From: Acinetobacter sp. WCHAc010034
Lineage (GTDB): Bacteria > Pseudomonadota > Gammaproteobacteria > Pseudomonadales > Moraxellaceae
Assembly: GCF_001696615.3 (NCBI RefSeq)
Contig: NZ_CP032279.1
Location: 2,046,001 to 2,110,000, forward strand
Direction: 5' to 3'
Length of the DNA: 64,000 nucleotides
Shown here: piece by piece, positions 17,717 through 26,397 of the stretch
Numbering within the stretch: position 1 is the first letter of the stretch
Layout of the letters: every line of letters begins with the position of its first letter
The notes under the pieces: generated by a model
Database searches by the model: none
Told to the model about the DNA's origin: nothing
What the model saw: the letters and a program-made list of their open reading frames with translations, nothing else
Made by a program: the position numbers and the translations under genes

Positions 17717-18523
17717 TCATCCTTCATCATCCATGACGCTGTGGCGCTCATCATGATAGGTTTCTTCACTGTGGCCGCGCTTCCAGTAAGGAACCGCATA
17801 TAAATTCGCTTTGCTTATGCTGTACTGCTGCCTCAAAATTTTCCGCAGCGCCACCACGCGGGTGTTTTCGCCGGCAAGGGTGACGGAGATGCTGCTGCTC
17901 CAGTCCAGATTTTTAAAGGAGCCGGCAGCCGCATCCTCAAATGCCTGATCAGCGCTGATCCAGTGAATCTGCACGCCTTGCGGAGCGCTTAACGGCTGCT
18001 GATCGGAGGCCTGCTCTATCTCAATCCAGGCTTCGCCTTGCGCATCCGCGCGCAGCTGCTCCAGTGAGGCCGCGATCATCGGCAGCGCGGATAAATCGCC
18101 GATAAAAATAAAATAGTCAGCTTCAGGGTTGAATCTTGCCGGCCCGCCCGGCCCGGCTAAGCCGATCACATCGCCTTTTTGCGCATGCACCGCCCAGTTT
18201 GCGGCGGTGCCGAAGTCTGCATGGCGCACAAAATCGACAACCAGCAGCTGCTCATCTGCAATGAAATCGCGGATGGTATATGTGCGTGTGACAGGCCTTT
18301 TCCCTTCCGGCCAGACGATTTTTCCAAGCTCATTGCGGTAGGGCAGCAGGGGCATGGCGCTCCGCTGCTCCGGGAAAAATAATTTGATGTGCGCGCCGGC
18401 TTCATCCAGCGGAAAATCAGCAAACTTGTCGCTGCGGAAATAAATGCGCTGCATATGGGGAGAAATCTGCACAGAGGAATGCACTTGAATATGCCGCGGC
18501 GCGGTATTGGGGTTGGTAGCCAT
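17717..18523 (-). CDS. siderophore-interacting protein (ViuB/YqjH-type ferric reductase)
   Basis: 268 residues. RPVTRTYTIR is the FAD-binding motif, followed by VDFVRHADFGTAANWA and the GPGGPARF and FIFIGDLSALPMIAASLE nucleotide-binding blocks of the SIP family. These cytosolic flavoproteins reduce ferric siderophores, especially catecholates, to release iron. It is the first gene of the leftward import operon and faces the divergent condensation-domain gene across a Fur box. Confidence 0.93.
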   Translation of the reverse strand: MATNPNTAPRHIQVHSSVQISPHMQRIYFRSDKFADFPLDEAGAHIKLFFPEQRSAMPLLPYRNELGKIVWPEGKRPVTRTYTIRDFIADEQLLVVDFVRHADFGTAANWAVHAQKGDVIGLAGPGGPARFNPEADYFIFIGDLSALPMIAASLEQLRADAQGEAWIEIEQASDQQPLSAPQGVQIHWISADQAFEDAAAGSFKNLDWSSSISVTLAGENTRVVALRKILRQQYSISKANLYAVPYWKRGHSEETYHDERHSVMDDEG

Positions 18524-18632
18524 TTTTTAATCTGCTGTTGTTATTCCAAATGATCAATAAAAAGTTGATTGTCCGGGCAGTTTATAGCCAGTTTGAGCCG
18601 GCTGCAAGGTTAATGACATTAAATTGCATTTG

Positions 18633-18651
18633 TTAATGATAATTATTATTC
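18633..18651. promoter_or_regulatory. Fur box in the divergent promoter of import and biosynthesis genes
   Basis: TTAATGATAATTATTATTC matches the Fur consensus closely and lies between the starts of the siderophore-interacting protein (left) and the condensation-domain gene (right). Confidence 0.8.
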
Positions 18652-18761
18652 TTTTGCGCTATTCTTGCAGAATGCTGGCCGCAGCGCATGAACGGAAATT
18701 CATCGCCAGTTTAACGGCAGAAATTTTTTAAGAAATAACTCGTTTGATCAATGGTGCTTAT

Positions 18762-20084
18762 ATGCAGGAAATGAAGACATTACAGCCATTAACCAGAGCG
18801 CAGCACAGCATGTGGCTGGGCCATAACTATCATGGAAGCCTGCCATTTCACACGGCGGAATGGCTGGTGATTGAAGGGCCGCTGGACAGGGAATTATTCC
18901 ATCAAGCGGTTGCCCTGACTTTGCAGGAAGCCAAGGCGCTGCATTGGCGCGTCATTGAGCAGGACGGCAAGTTTTACCGCAAGGATGATGTGGAAATTCA
19001 GGCGCCACGCTTTATCGACTTGTCCCAGCTGAATGAAAAAGCGCTGAATGAATGGGTTGAGCAGCAGGTGCAGCCGGCTTTTGACTTAACGGCAGGGCAT
19101 TTGTATGACTATGCTTTTGCGTATCTGGATGATCAGAAGTATGGATTATTCCTCAGGGCGCATCATGCGGCTTTAGACGGCTATGCCTATGGGCTGCTGA
19201 TCAGCCGCTTTATTGACTACTATCAGTCCCTGAAAAACGGGACAGACTTGAAGAATAAAGCCTTTGAGCATTACGGCAAATTTATTGAAGAAGAGCAGCG
19301 GTATATCGGGTCGGAAAAAGCGGCGGCCGATTTAGCATTCTGGAAGAGCAGCTTTTCCGGACCGCAGGCGCCGCAAAAAAGGCTGAAGCGCCGCCTGAAT
19401 GAGCCGTTTACCCAAGGCTACCGTTTTGAAGACGTGATTGCTGCCGGCGTGCAGCAGCAGCTGAATGCGCTGGCAAGCGAGCTGAAGCTGCCAAGCGCGA
19501 TGATTGTGATGGCGGTTTTCATGGGCTACATAACAAAGCAGCTGGATGACCCGCAGCAGTGTTTCGGCATCCCGATGCTGTCGCGCTTAGGCACGGCCGC
19601 CATGCGGATTCCCTGCCTGACGATGAATATTCTGCCGCTGCGCCTGGGCGCGCATGGCGCAGAAAATTTAAAAGATCTGGTGCAGCTTTTGGCCTCGCGC
19701 TTTGCGGAAATCCGGCCTTATCAGCAGAGCTATTTTGAACAGATGCGCTTTGTTCTGGATGATTTTGAGCCGTTTGAAAATATCCTGTTTGGCCCTGTGG
19801 TGAACTGGATTCCGTTCCCCCTGCCTGAATTTTTCGAAGGCTGCCGCTTGCAGAAAACCACAATTTCAGCAGGCCCGATTGAAGATTTTGACATGGCGGT
19901 TTCCAATAAAATGGTTGACGGCCAGGAGCGCCTGTATCTGGCGATAGACGGCCATCCGGAACTCTATACAGCGGCCAGTCTGGAAGAATACTGGCATGAC
20001 TTCATGAAGATGCTGCAGCTGTGGCTGATTCAGCCTGAGCTGGCCCTGAATGAGCTTGAAATTGGCAAAAAACTGCCGGACTGA
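18762..20084 (+). CDS. stand-alone NRPS condensation domain (VibH-like, EntF C-domain-like)
   Basis: 440 residues; ATG 18762 chosen, with an in-frame TTG at 18744 and ATG at 18771 possible. The catalytic HHxxxDG motif is intact as HHAALDG (H134, H135, D139). Other blocks resemble the EntF condensation domain: LTRAQHSMWLG, PMLSRLGTAAMRIPCLTMNILPLRLG, NILFGPVVNW and SAGPIEDFDMAV. There is no adenylation, carrier or thioesterase part. A free condensation domain with dihydroxybenzoate genes recalls VibH, which amidates a soluble amine with DHB from an aryl carrier protein. It probably does the same here. Confidence 0.88.
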   Translation: MQEMKTLQPLTRAQHSMWLGHNYHGSLPFHTAEWLVIEGPLDRELFHQAVALTLQEAKALHWRVIEQDGKFYRKDDVEIQAPRFIDLSQLNEKALNEWVEQQVQPAFDLTAGHLYDYAFAYLDDQKYGLFLRAHHAALDGYAYGLLISRFIDYYQSLKNGTDLKNKAFEHYGKFIEEEQRYIGSEKAAADLAFWKSSFSGPQAPQKRLKRRLNEPFTQGYRFEDVIAAGVQQQLNALASELKLPSAMIVMAVFMGYITKQLDDPQQCFGIPMLSRLGTAAMRIPCLTMNILPLRLGAHGAENLKDLVQLLASRFAEIRPYQQSYFEQMRFVLDDFEPFENILFGPVVNWIPFPLPEFFEGCRLQKTTISAGPIEDFDMAVSNKMVDGQERLYLAIDGHPELYTAASLEEYWHDFMKMLQLWLIQPELALNELEIGKKLPD

Positions 20085-20111
20085 AGCCGGCAGCGGGGCG
20101 CGGCGGCGGCT

Positions 20112-20885
20112 TTAGACTCCTAAGGTTGCGCCGCCGTCCACCACAAGCTCATGCATGGTGATTTGCCTGGCCTGATCAGACAGCAGGAACAGCACCGCAT
20201 CGGCAATATCCTGCGGTTCCGCAATTTTGCCTAATGGAATGCCGCTGCGGTACTGCTCAAGGCTTCCTTCAATAATGCTTTCCGGCGGCTTGCTGTCTGT
20301 CCAAAGCTGGCGCTGCATTTGGGTCAGCGTGGAGCCGGGGAGGACTAAATTGCAGCGGATTCCATGCGGGGCAAGCTCTAAAGCCAGATTTTTAAAATAA
20401 TGACTGACCGCAGCCTTGGTGGTTGCATACAGCCCCATGCCCAGCCGCGGCACTAAAGCGGCGTTTGAGCTGATGCTGACAATCGCTCCGGATCTATGCG
20501 GGAGCATCTGCTGCGCCACCCATTGGGTCAGCTGCGCCGGCCCGATGAAATTCGTATTCAGGCTGTGCAGCCATTGCGCTGCGGTGGTATCGAGCAGGCT
20601 GCCCATGTCTAAAATGCCTGCTGCATTGACCAGGCCGGAAATAGGCGTTTCCGCAAATCTGGAATGCTGAATCCGCTCAATGAGGGATGCCGTCTGCTGA
20701 ATATCATGGCTGATGGCTTCAAAGTTTCCGGCCTTTTGCGCATCCGGCTGGTTAAAAATATCCCATGCACTGGGCTGCGGATGAATGTCAATTCCGATCA
20801 CAAGGTGATTATCTGCCAGAAGTTTTTCAACAATCGCCGCGCCGATGCCCCGCGCTGCGCCAGTCACAATAAATAAGCCGGCCAT
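20112..20885 (-). CDS. entA: 2,3-dihydro-2,3-dihydroxybenzoate dehydrogenase
   Basis: 257 residues, a classical short-chain dehydrogenase: VTGAARGIGAAI (NAD loop), NAAGILD, and catalytic Ser, Tyr and Lys in SISSNAAL...YATTKAA. The ending ELVVDGGATLGV is typical of EntA/DhbA. It makes 2,3-dihydroxybenzoate. The gene runs opposite to entC across a double Fur box and is convergent with the condensation-domain gene. Confidence 0.92.
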   Translation of the reverse strand: MAGLFIVTGAARGIGAAIVEKLLADNHLVIGIDIHPQPSAWDIFNQPDAQKAGNFEAISHDIQQTASLIERIQHSRFAETPISGLVNAAGILDMGSLLDTTAAQWLHSLNTNFIGPAQLTQWVAQQMLPHRSGAIVSISSNAALVPRLGMGLYATTKAAVSHYFKNLALELAPHGIRCNLVLPGSTLTQMQRQLWTDSKPPESIIEGSLEQYRSGIPLGKIAEPQDIADAVLFLLSDQARQITMHELVVDGGATLGV

Positions 20886-20920
20886 TTTTTTGATCCTGAT
20901 GATTTTAACAAAAAATTAAC

Positions 20921-20956
20921 GATAATAGATATCATTTGATAATGATAACCATTATA
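20921..20956. promoter_or_regulatory. overlapping Fur boxes between entA and entC
   Basis: GATAATAGATATCATTTG (20921-20938) runs into GATAATGATAACCATTAT (20938-20955), two Fur-like sites end to end in the shared divergent promoter. Confidence 0.8.
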
Positions 20957-21048
20957 TTTATAGTGTTCAACTGCCTTGAGGCCTTTTAAGGCCGCGGCGA
21001 ATAGGTCGATTCAATAAAAACATCTCCCTGATATATGTGAGAGAAAAT

Positions 21049-22275
21049 ATGCTGTCAGTAGAGCCATCGGTATTTAAAAATGCAATTGGGATTAAAAAGG
21101 AAGAACTGCTCAAGGAAGACCGCGCAGGCTTTGTTTTTGCAGCGCCAACGGGGATGATTTCCAGCAAGAAAATCATTCAGAATATTGATTTCAAGCGTTC
21201 CGCAAGCCTGGATTTCCTGGAGCAGCAGAAGCAATGGCTGCAGCAGGCAAAGCAGCAGCTGGCTGAACGGATTCAGGAGCAGGGCAATGCTGAGCTGATC
21301 ATTGCCGGCAGCCTGCCGTTTGATACGCGCGACTTGCCGGAACTTTCTATTGCTGAAGCCAAAAACACCCATCTGGCGGAGATCTTTGAAGCCGGAAATC
21401 AGGCGCTGCAGGCCGCGGCAGTTGAAGCGAAGCTGCTCCCAAAGCATGCGGACTATGTGGACGGCGTCCGCAAATTAGTGGAGCTGATGCAGACCACTGA
21501 ACTGAAAAAAGCCGTGCTGGCGCGCGCAATAGATTTAAAAACTGCTGAAAAAATTAATATTGCTGAACTGTTTCACCGCTTATTCATGTCAAATCCGGAA
21601 GGCTACACTTTTGCATTAGCGCAGAATCCTCAACAGGACGGGTGGTTTATGGGCGCCAGCCCGGAGCTTTTGGCTGCCAAGCAAAATGAAAATGTCTTCA
21701 GCCATCCTGTCGCCGGGACGCTGATCCGGCGTGAAGATCATGCGGAAGATCAGGCGCAGGCGGAACGCCTGCTGGCCTCGGCAAAAGACCAGTATGAACA
21801 CAGCCTGGTGATTGAAGCGATTGCCGATCAGCTGGCGCCGCTGTGTAAAACTTTAACCATTCCCAAGTCCCCGTCCTTGATTAAGACGCAAACCTTATGG
21901 CATCTGGCGACCCCGATTCAGGGCAAGCTGAAAGACCCTGAGCTGCATATCTTTGATCTGGTTTCCATTCTGCATCCAACGCCTGCGGTATGCGGCCAGC
22001 CCGCCCAGCTTGCAAGAGCGCTGATTTCGGAGCTGGAGCCTTTCCAGAGAAATCTTTTTGCCGGCACGATGGGCTGGAGTGACGCCCACGGCAATGGCGC
22101 ATGGTCGGTGAATGTGCGCTGCGGGCGGATCTGCGATCAGTCTGCCCGGCTGTACGCCGGCGCCGGCATTGTTGAAGCCTCTCAGCCTGAGCTTGAGCTG
22201 GATGAAACAGCCGCCAAATTTAAAACAATGTTCAACGCTTTGGGCCTGAAAGCCGAAGAATTGGTTTTCATTTAA
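21049..22275 (+). CDS. entC: isochorismate synthase
   Basis: 408 residues from ATG 21049 (GAGAG upstream; an in-frame GTG at 21037 is possible). Chorismate-binding fold. It has MGASPELL, the SHPVAGTLIRR block, HPTPAVCGQPAQLA and FAGTMGWSDAHGNGAWSVNVRC, the conserved C-terminal motifs of EntC/DhbC/MenF-type synthases. It converts chorismate to isochorismate, the first step to 2,3-dihydroxybenzoate. First gene of the entC-entE-isochorismatase-carrier operon, under the double Fur box. Confidence 0.94.
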   Translation: MLSVEPSVFKNAIGIKKEELLKEDRAGFVFAAPTGMISSKKIIQNIDFKRSASLDFLEQQKQWLQQAKQQLAERIQEQGNAELIIAGSLPFDTRDLPELSIAEAKNTHLAEIFEAGNQALQAAAVEAKLLPKHADYVDGVRKLVELMQTTELKKAVLARAIDLKTAEKINIAELFHRLFMSNPEGYTFALAQNPQQDGWFMGASPELLAAKQNENVFSHPVAGTLIRREDHAEDQAQAERLLASAKDQYEHSLVIEAIADQLAPLCKTLTIPKSPSLIKTQTLWHLATPIQGKLKDPELHIFDLVSILHPTPAVCGQPAQLARALISELEPFQRNLFAGTMGWSDAHGNGAWSVNVRCGRICDQSARLYAGAGIVEASQPELELDETAAKFKTMFNALGLKAEELVFI

Positions 22276-22288
22276 AAGGTTTTTTGTC

Positions 22289-23953
22289 ATGCAGGATCAT
22301 CAATTGGCTGAAGCACCGCTCTGGGAAGGGATTGTGCAGTATCCGCCTGAGTTTGCAGAAAAATATATTGCCAAAGGCTACTGGCTCGGCCAGACCATCA
22401 GCGGTTTCTTTAATGAATGCGCGCAGAAATACGCCAAAAACACTGCAGTTATCAGTGCGGAAGAGCATTTAAGCTATGCCGAATTGAAGCGGCAGGTTGA
22501 TCAATTCTCTGCCTATCTGGAACAAAAGGGCTATCAGGCCGGCGACAGCCTGGTAATCCAGCTGCCGAACATCATCGAGTTCTTTATCGCCTATTTTGCC
22601 TCAATCGGCATCGGCATGCGCCCGGTGATGAGCCTGCCCGCGCACCGCCATGCGGAAGTGAGCCATTTTATTGCGCAGACAGAAGCAAAACTCTATATCT
22701 GCGCGGAGCGGCATTCGGGCTTTGACTACCGCACCTTAGCCCGGGAATGCCGGCAGCGCTGCCCGTCTTTGCAGCAGGTGATTGTGGTGGGGGAGCCGGA
22801 AGAGTTTGATCCGTGGCCGGATGTTTCCGCATTTCCGGAGCAGCATGCCGGCGCGCCAAATATTACCGCGCGCCATGTGGCGTTTTTTCAGTTATCCGGC
22901 GGCAGCACAGGAACGCCGAAACTGATTCCCAGAACGCATGACGACTATCTTTACAGCGTGCGCGCGAGCGCTGAGATTTGCCAGCTGGATGAAACATCGA
23001 AAATGCTGATGGCGCTTCCGGCGGCGCATAATTTCAGCCTGAGTTCGGCCGGTTCGCTGGGGCTGTTTTTTGCCGGCGGAACACTGGTGCTGGCCAAAGA
23101 GCCTTCGCCGAATACCTGCTTCGCATTGATTGAAAAGCACCGGATCAGCCATGCTGCGCTGGTTCCGGCCTTAGCGGCCAAGTGGGCGGAAACGGTGCAG
23201 CAGGGCGCGGTCAATATCTTTGCAGGCCTGAAGGCTTTGCAGGTCGGCGGCGCGCGCCTGCCTGACGCATTGGCGCGCCAGTTGATTGAAGAATATGGCT
23301 GCCGCCTGCAGCAGGTCTTCGGCATGGCGGAAGGCCTGGTGAATTACACGCGCTATGATGATTCCGCCGAGAGCATAATTTCCACGCAGGGCAGCCGGAT
23401 CAGCGCGGATGACGAAATTAAAATTGTCGATGATGAAGACCGGGAATTGGCTGCCGGAGAGGTCGGGCATCTGCTGACGCGCGGGCCGTATACCATCCGC
23501 GGCTATTTCAAGGCGGATGAGCACAACCGGAAGGCGTTTACCCGTGACGGATTTTACCGCACCGGCGATTTGGTGCGGATGACTGAGGACGGAAACATCA
23601 TTGTTGAAGGCCGCAGCAAGGATCAAATCAACCGCGGCGGAGAGAAAATTGCGACTGAGGAAGTTGAGCAGGCGCTGAATCTGCATCCGCAGGTCATGCA
23701 ATCCGCTTTGGTGGCTATGCCGGACCGGATGCTGGGTGAAAAAAGCTGCGCATTTATACAGTGGCGCAGGGAAGAGCAGGACCCCAGCCTTGCCCGGCTG
23801 AGCATGCAGCTGCGGCAGCATGTCCGAGCATTTGGCTTGGCGACTTTTAAAATCCCAGATCATATTGAATTTATTGAAGATATGCCATATACGGCCTTAG
23901 GGAAGATTGACAAGAAAGAACTGAGGCAGCGCCTGGTTCAAGCCTTAAATTAA
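22289..23953 (+). CDS. entE: 2,3-dihydroxybenzoate-AMP ligase
   Basis: 554 residues, ANL-superfamily adenylation enzyme. It has the P-loop LSGGSTGTPKLIPRTHDDY, the DHB-pocket segments LPAAHNFSLSS and QVFGMAEGLVNYTR, FYRTGDLVR and the C-terminal lysine in TALGKIDKKELR. These match EntE/DhbE closely, so 2,3-dihydroxybenzoate (rather than salicylate) is the likely acid. It charges the separate aryl carrier protein encoded two genes downstream. Confidence 0.95.
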   Translation: MQDHQLAEAPLWEGIVQYPPEFAEKYIAKGYWLGQTISGFFNECAQKYAKNTAVISAEEHLSYAELKRQVDQFSAYLEQKGYQAGDSLVIQLPNIIEFFIAYFASIGIGMRPVMSLPAHRHAEVSHFIAQTEAKLYICAERHSGFDYRTLARECRQRCPSLQQVIVVGEPEEFDPWPDVSAFPEQHAGAPNITARHVAFFQLSGGSTGTPKLIPRTHDDYLYSVRASAEICQLDETSKMLMALPAAHNFSLSSAGSLGLFFAGGTLVLAKEPSPNTCFALIEKHRISHAALVPALAAKWAETVQQGAVNIFAGLKALQVGGARLPDALARQLIEEYGCRLQQVFGMAEGLVNYTRYDDSAESIISTQGSRISADDEIKIVDDEDRELAAGEVGHLLTRGPYTIRGYFKADEHNRKAFTRDGFYRTGDLVRMTEDGNIIVEGRSKDQINRGGEKIATEEVEQALNLHPQVMQSALVAMPDRMLGEKSCAFIQWRREEQDPSLARLSMQLRQHVRAFGLATFKIPDHIEFIEDMPYTALGKIDKKELRQRLVQALN

Positions 23954-23969
23954 ACAGACAGGTAAAGAA

Positions 23970-24620
23970 ATGACGATTCCCCGCATAGCAAGCTATCCCA
24001 TGCCGCAGCCCGGCAGCTTTCCTGCAAACAAAGTGGACTGGACGGTTGAACCGGACCGGGCGGTACTGCTCGTTCACGATCTGCAGCAGTATTTTTTAGA
24101 CTTTTATGATCAGGCTCAGGCGCCGATTCCTGAGCTGATCAACAACTGCCGCAGGCTGATTGATCATTGCCGGGATGCCGGCATCCCGGTCTATTACACG
24201 GCGCAGCCGGGCGGCCAGAGCCCGGAGCACCGGCAGCTGCTGACGGATTTTTGGGGCAAAGGCCTGGCGCCTGAAGAAAATCTGGTGCAGATCATCCCGA
24301 GCCTGCAGCCGGCAGAACAGGATACGGTTTTAACCAAATGGCGCTACAGCGCTTTCAAGAAAAGCGACTTTGAACAGCGGATTAAAGAGAGCGGCCGCGA
24401 TCAGCTGATTATCTGCGGCGTCTATGCGCACATCGGCTGCCTGCTTACGGCAGCCGAAGCCTTCATGCTGGACATGCAGGCGTTTCTAGTTGGCGATGCC
24501 CTGGCCGATTTCAGCCTGGATGAGCACCGGATGGCGCTGAACTATGCCGCCGGCCGCTGCGCCAAAGTTGTTGATGCAGATTCAGTGATTCAAGCCGTGA
24601 ACCTGAGAGCGAAAAGATGA
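23970..24620 (+). CDS. isochorismatase (EntB N-terminal domain only)
   Basis: 216 residues. VLLVHDLQQYF (catalytic Asp), TVLTKWRYSAF (Lys) and IICGVYAHIGCLLTAAEAFM match the isochorismatase domain of EntB/DhbB, which gives 2,3-dihydro-2,3-dihydroxybenzoate. EntB normally continues into an aryl carrier domain; here the protein stops and the carrier is a separate gene overlapping by 4 bp. Confidence 0.93.
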   Translation: MTIPRIASYPMPQPGSFPANKVDWTVEPDRAVLLVHDLQQYFLDFYDQAQAPIPELINNCRRLIDHCRDAGIPVYYTAQPGGQSPEHRQLLTDFWGKGLAPEENLVQIIPSLQPAEQDTVLTKWRYSAFKKSDFEQRIKESGRDQLIICGVYAHIGCLLTAAEAFMLDMQAFLVGDALADFSLDEHRMALNYAAGRCAKVVDADSVIQAVNLRAKR

Positions 24621-24847
24621 AAATGGAACAGTTGAATTTGACTGCAGTGCGCCAAGCCGTCGCCAAGCAGCTGAATATGGATGCGCAGGAAATTCAGGAT
24701 GATGATGATTTATTCATGCTGGGGCTGGATTCAGTCAGCTTAATGACCCTGGTGGGTTTCTGGCGCGATGCAGGAATCAGTATCGAATTTCAGGATCTGG
24801 TGGAAACGCCGACGGTGCAGGACTGGCTGCAGCGCTTAAGGCAGTAG
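24617..24847 (+). CDS. free-standing aryl carrier protein
   Basis: 76 residues. LGLDSVSLMTLVGFW contains the serine (S39) that takes the 4'-phosphopantetheine arm. The start overlaps the stop of the isochorismatase gene (ATGA). It corresponds to the C-terminal ArCP domain of EntB split into its own cistron. It would hold DHB from EntE for the condensation enzyme. No phosphopantetheinyl transferase is encoded in this window, so one elsewhere must load it. Confidence 0.9.
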   Translation: MKMEQLNLTAVRQAVAKQLNMDAQEIQDDDDLFMLGLDSVSLMTLVGFWRDAGISIEFQDLVETPTVQDWLQRLRQ

Positions 24848-24862
24848 CCTGCATGTTTTAGG

Positions 24863-24892
24863 GCAATAAGCTGACTGGAGCTTATTGCTTTT
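24863..24892 (+). terminator. terminator of the entC-ArCP operon
   Basis: Perfect 10-bp stem GCAATAAGCT / AGCTTATTGC with loop GACTGG, then TTTT. Confidence 0.88.
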
Positions 24893-24985
24893 GTTCCAGA
24901 GGCTGAACGCCTGTTTAAAACTGCCTTGACCCGATAAAAGGCAGGCTCACTGACAACCATCATATTGCACAAGCGCGGATTTTCT

Positions 24986-26152
24986 ATGCAGCTCGAACAC
25001 TATTATTCATCAAAGCAATGGCAGAGGATTCAGGATTTTTCTGCAGCCAAAAACAGCCCATTTTTAGTGGTTGATTTGGACCGGATCCAATTTAAATACG
25101 AAGAATTAAAGCAGTGCTTTCCATTTGCAGACATTTTTTATGCGGTAAAAGCCAATCCGGGTATGGAAATTATTCAGCGCTTGCGCAATATCGGCTCAAA
25201 TTTTGATGTGGCGTCGACATATGAGCTGGACCGCGTTTTGGCAAGCGGTGTGCCGCCTGAGCGGATTTCTTTCGGAAATACCATCAAAAAAGCGGCGGAT
25301 GTGAAATATGCCTATGACAAAGGGGTGCGCTTATTTGTCACCGATGCGCGCGCGGATCTTGAGCAGATTGCAAAGTTTGCGCCCGGATCGCGGGTTTTTG
25401 TCCGGGTTCTTGTTGAGTCCGGCACAACTGCGGAATGGCCGCTGTCCAGAAAGTTTGGCTGCGACCCGGATATGGCGGTTGATTTGATGGCTGCAGCCAA
25501 GACGCTGGGATTAAAGCCTTACGGCGTTTCCTTCCATGTCGGCAGCCAGCAGAAAGAAGTCACCGTTTGGCGTACGGCATTGGACGCAGTCAAGCAGGTC
25601 TTTGAAACCTTGGAAAGCCGGCATCAGATTCAGCTTGAACTGATTAATATGGGGGGCGGATTCCCGGCGCGCTATTTGGCGGAAATTGACAGCCTGCAGG
25701 CTTATGCAGATCAGATCAAGATGTATTTAAAGCAGAATTTTGACCGTGAAATCATGCTGTTTCTGGAGCCGGGCCGGTCATTGGTCGGCGATGCCGGAGT
25801 GATTGTTTCGGAAATTGTCTTGATTGCCAATAAGTCTGAAAAAGACTCTAAGCGCTGGGTTTATACCGATGTCGGCGTGTTCAATGGCTTGATTGAAACC
25901 TTGGGCGAAACCACCAAATATCCGATTTATACGCCCAAAATGCAGGCTCAAGCTGAAAAGTCTAAAGTGGTGCTGGCAGGGCCAACCTGCGATTCTACAG
26001 ATATCATGTATGAAAAAATTCCTTATCAGCTGCCCTTGAATTTGACGATCGGCGACCGCCTGTACTGGCTGAGCGCGGGCGCTTATACGGCGTCGTATGC
26101 ATCGGTTGAATTTAACGGCTACCCGCCGCTCAGAACCTTCTATCTGGAATGA
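24986..26152 (+). CDS. PLP-dependent ornithine/lysine decarboxylase (alanine-racemase fold)
   Basis: 388 residues from ATG 24986; an in-frame TTG at 24965 is less likely. YAVKANP holds the PLP lysine (K55). FDVASTYEL, ISFGNTIKK, SRKFGC, GVSFHVGSQ, NMGGGFP, EPGRSLVG and GPTCDSTD (catalytic Cys at the dimer face) follow the order of eukaryotic-type ornithine decarboxylases. Putrescine or cadaverine would be the product. It follows the ArCP gene behind a terminator, with its own terminator, so it is a separate unit. It could feed the diamine to the condensation enzyme or simply make polyamines. Confidence 0.85.
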   Translation: MQLEHYYSSKQWQRIQDFSAAKNSPFLVVDLDRIQFKYEELKQCFPFADIFYAVKANPGMEIIQRLRNIGSNFDVASTYELDRVLASGVPPERISFGNTIKKAADVKYAYDKGVRLFVTDARADLEQIAKFAPGSRVFVRVLVESGTTAEWPLSRKFGCDPDMAVDLMAAAKTLGLKPYGVSFHVGSQQKEVTVWRTALDAVKQVFETLESRHQIQLELINMGGGFPARYLAEIDSLQAYADQIKMYLKQNFDREIMLFLEPGRSLVGDAGVIVSEIVLIANKSEKDSKRWVYTDVGVFNGLIETLGETTKYPIYTPKMQAQAEKSKVVLAGPTCDSTDIMYEKIPYQLPLNLTIGDRLYWLSAGAYTASYASVEFNGYPPLRTFYLE

Positions 26153-26213
26153 TTCAGCACTTGCATGGACGGCCGCTGTTCCGGCAAAAATAGCGGCGCC
26201 TGAATATGCGCAG

Positions 26214-26246
26214 GCAGCAGGCTTTTACAGAAGCCTGCTGCTTTTG
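26214..26246 (+). terminator. terminator of the decarboxylase gene
   Basis: GCAGCAGGCTT / AAGCCTGCTGC stem with loop TTACAG, followed by TTTTG. Confidence 0.85.
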
Positions 26247-26329
26247 ATCTCAATGCGCTTTGCCCTGATGAGCCGGCATTTGAAATTTCCGCAGCCGCGC
26301 GGGCAGCCGGAAAAACAAAAAGCCAATAT

Positions 26330-26361
26330 GATAATGAAAATCATTATTATTTGTGTATAAT
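26330..26361 (+). promoter_or_regulatory. Fur box and -10 of the fecI-like gene
   Basis: GATAATGAAAATCATTATT (26330-26348) is a near-consensus Fur site; a TATAAT box follows at 26356-26361, about 37 bp before the start codon. Repressor binding would block the promoter when iron is ample. Confidence 0.82.
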
Positions 26362-26397
26362 CGCTGCTATTCATAATCTGAATAAAAGGCGAGTAAA

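Noticed and set aside
18744..20084. Full NRPS with the condensation domain as first module
   Set aside because: The frame ends after the condensation fold and is followed by the convergent entA gene; no adenylation or carrier motif follows.
23171..23863. 230-codon open frame on the minus strand opposite entE
   Set aside because: It is a shadow of the entE frame in high-GC codons; no ribosome site or recognisable domain, and EntE is unambiguous.
24986..26152. Annotation as diaminopimelate decarboxylase (lysA)
   Set aside because: The motifs, especially GPTCDSTD and KFGC, and the length follow ornithine/lysine decarboxylases.
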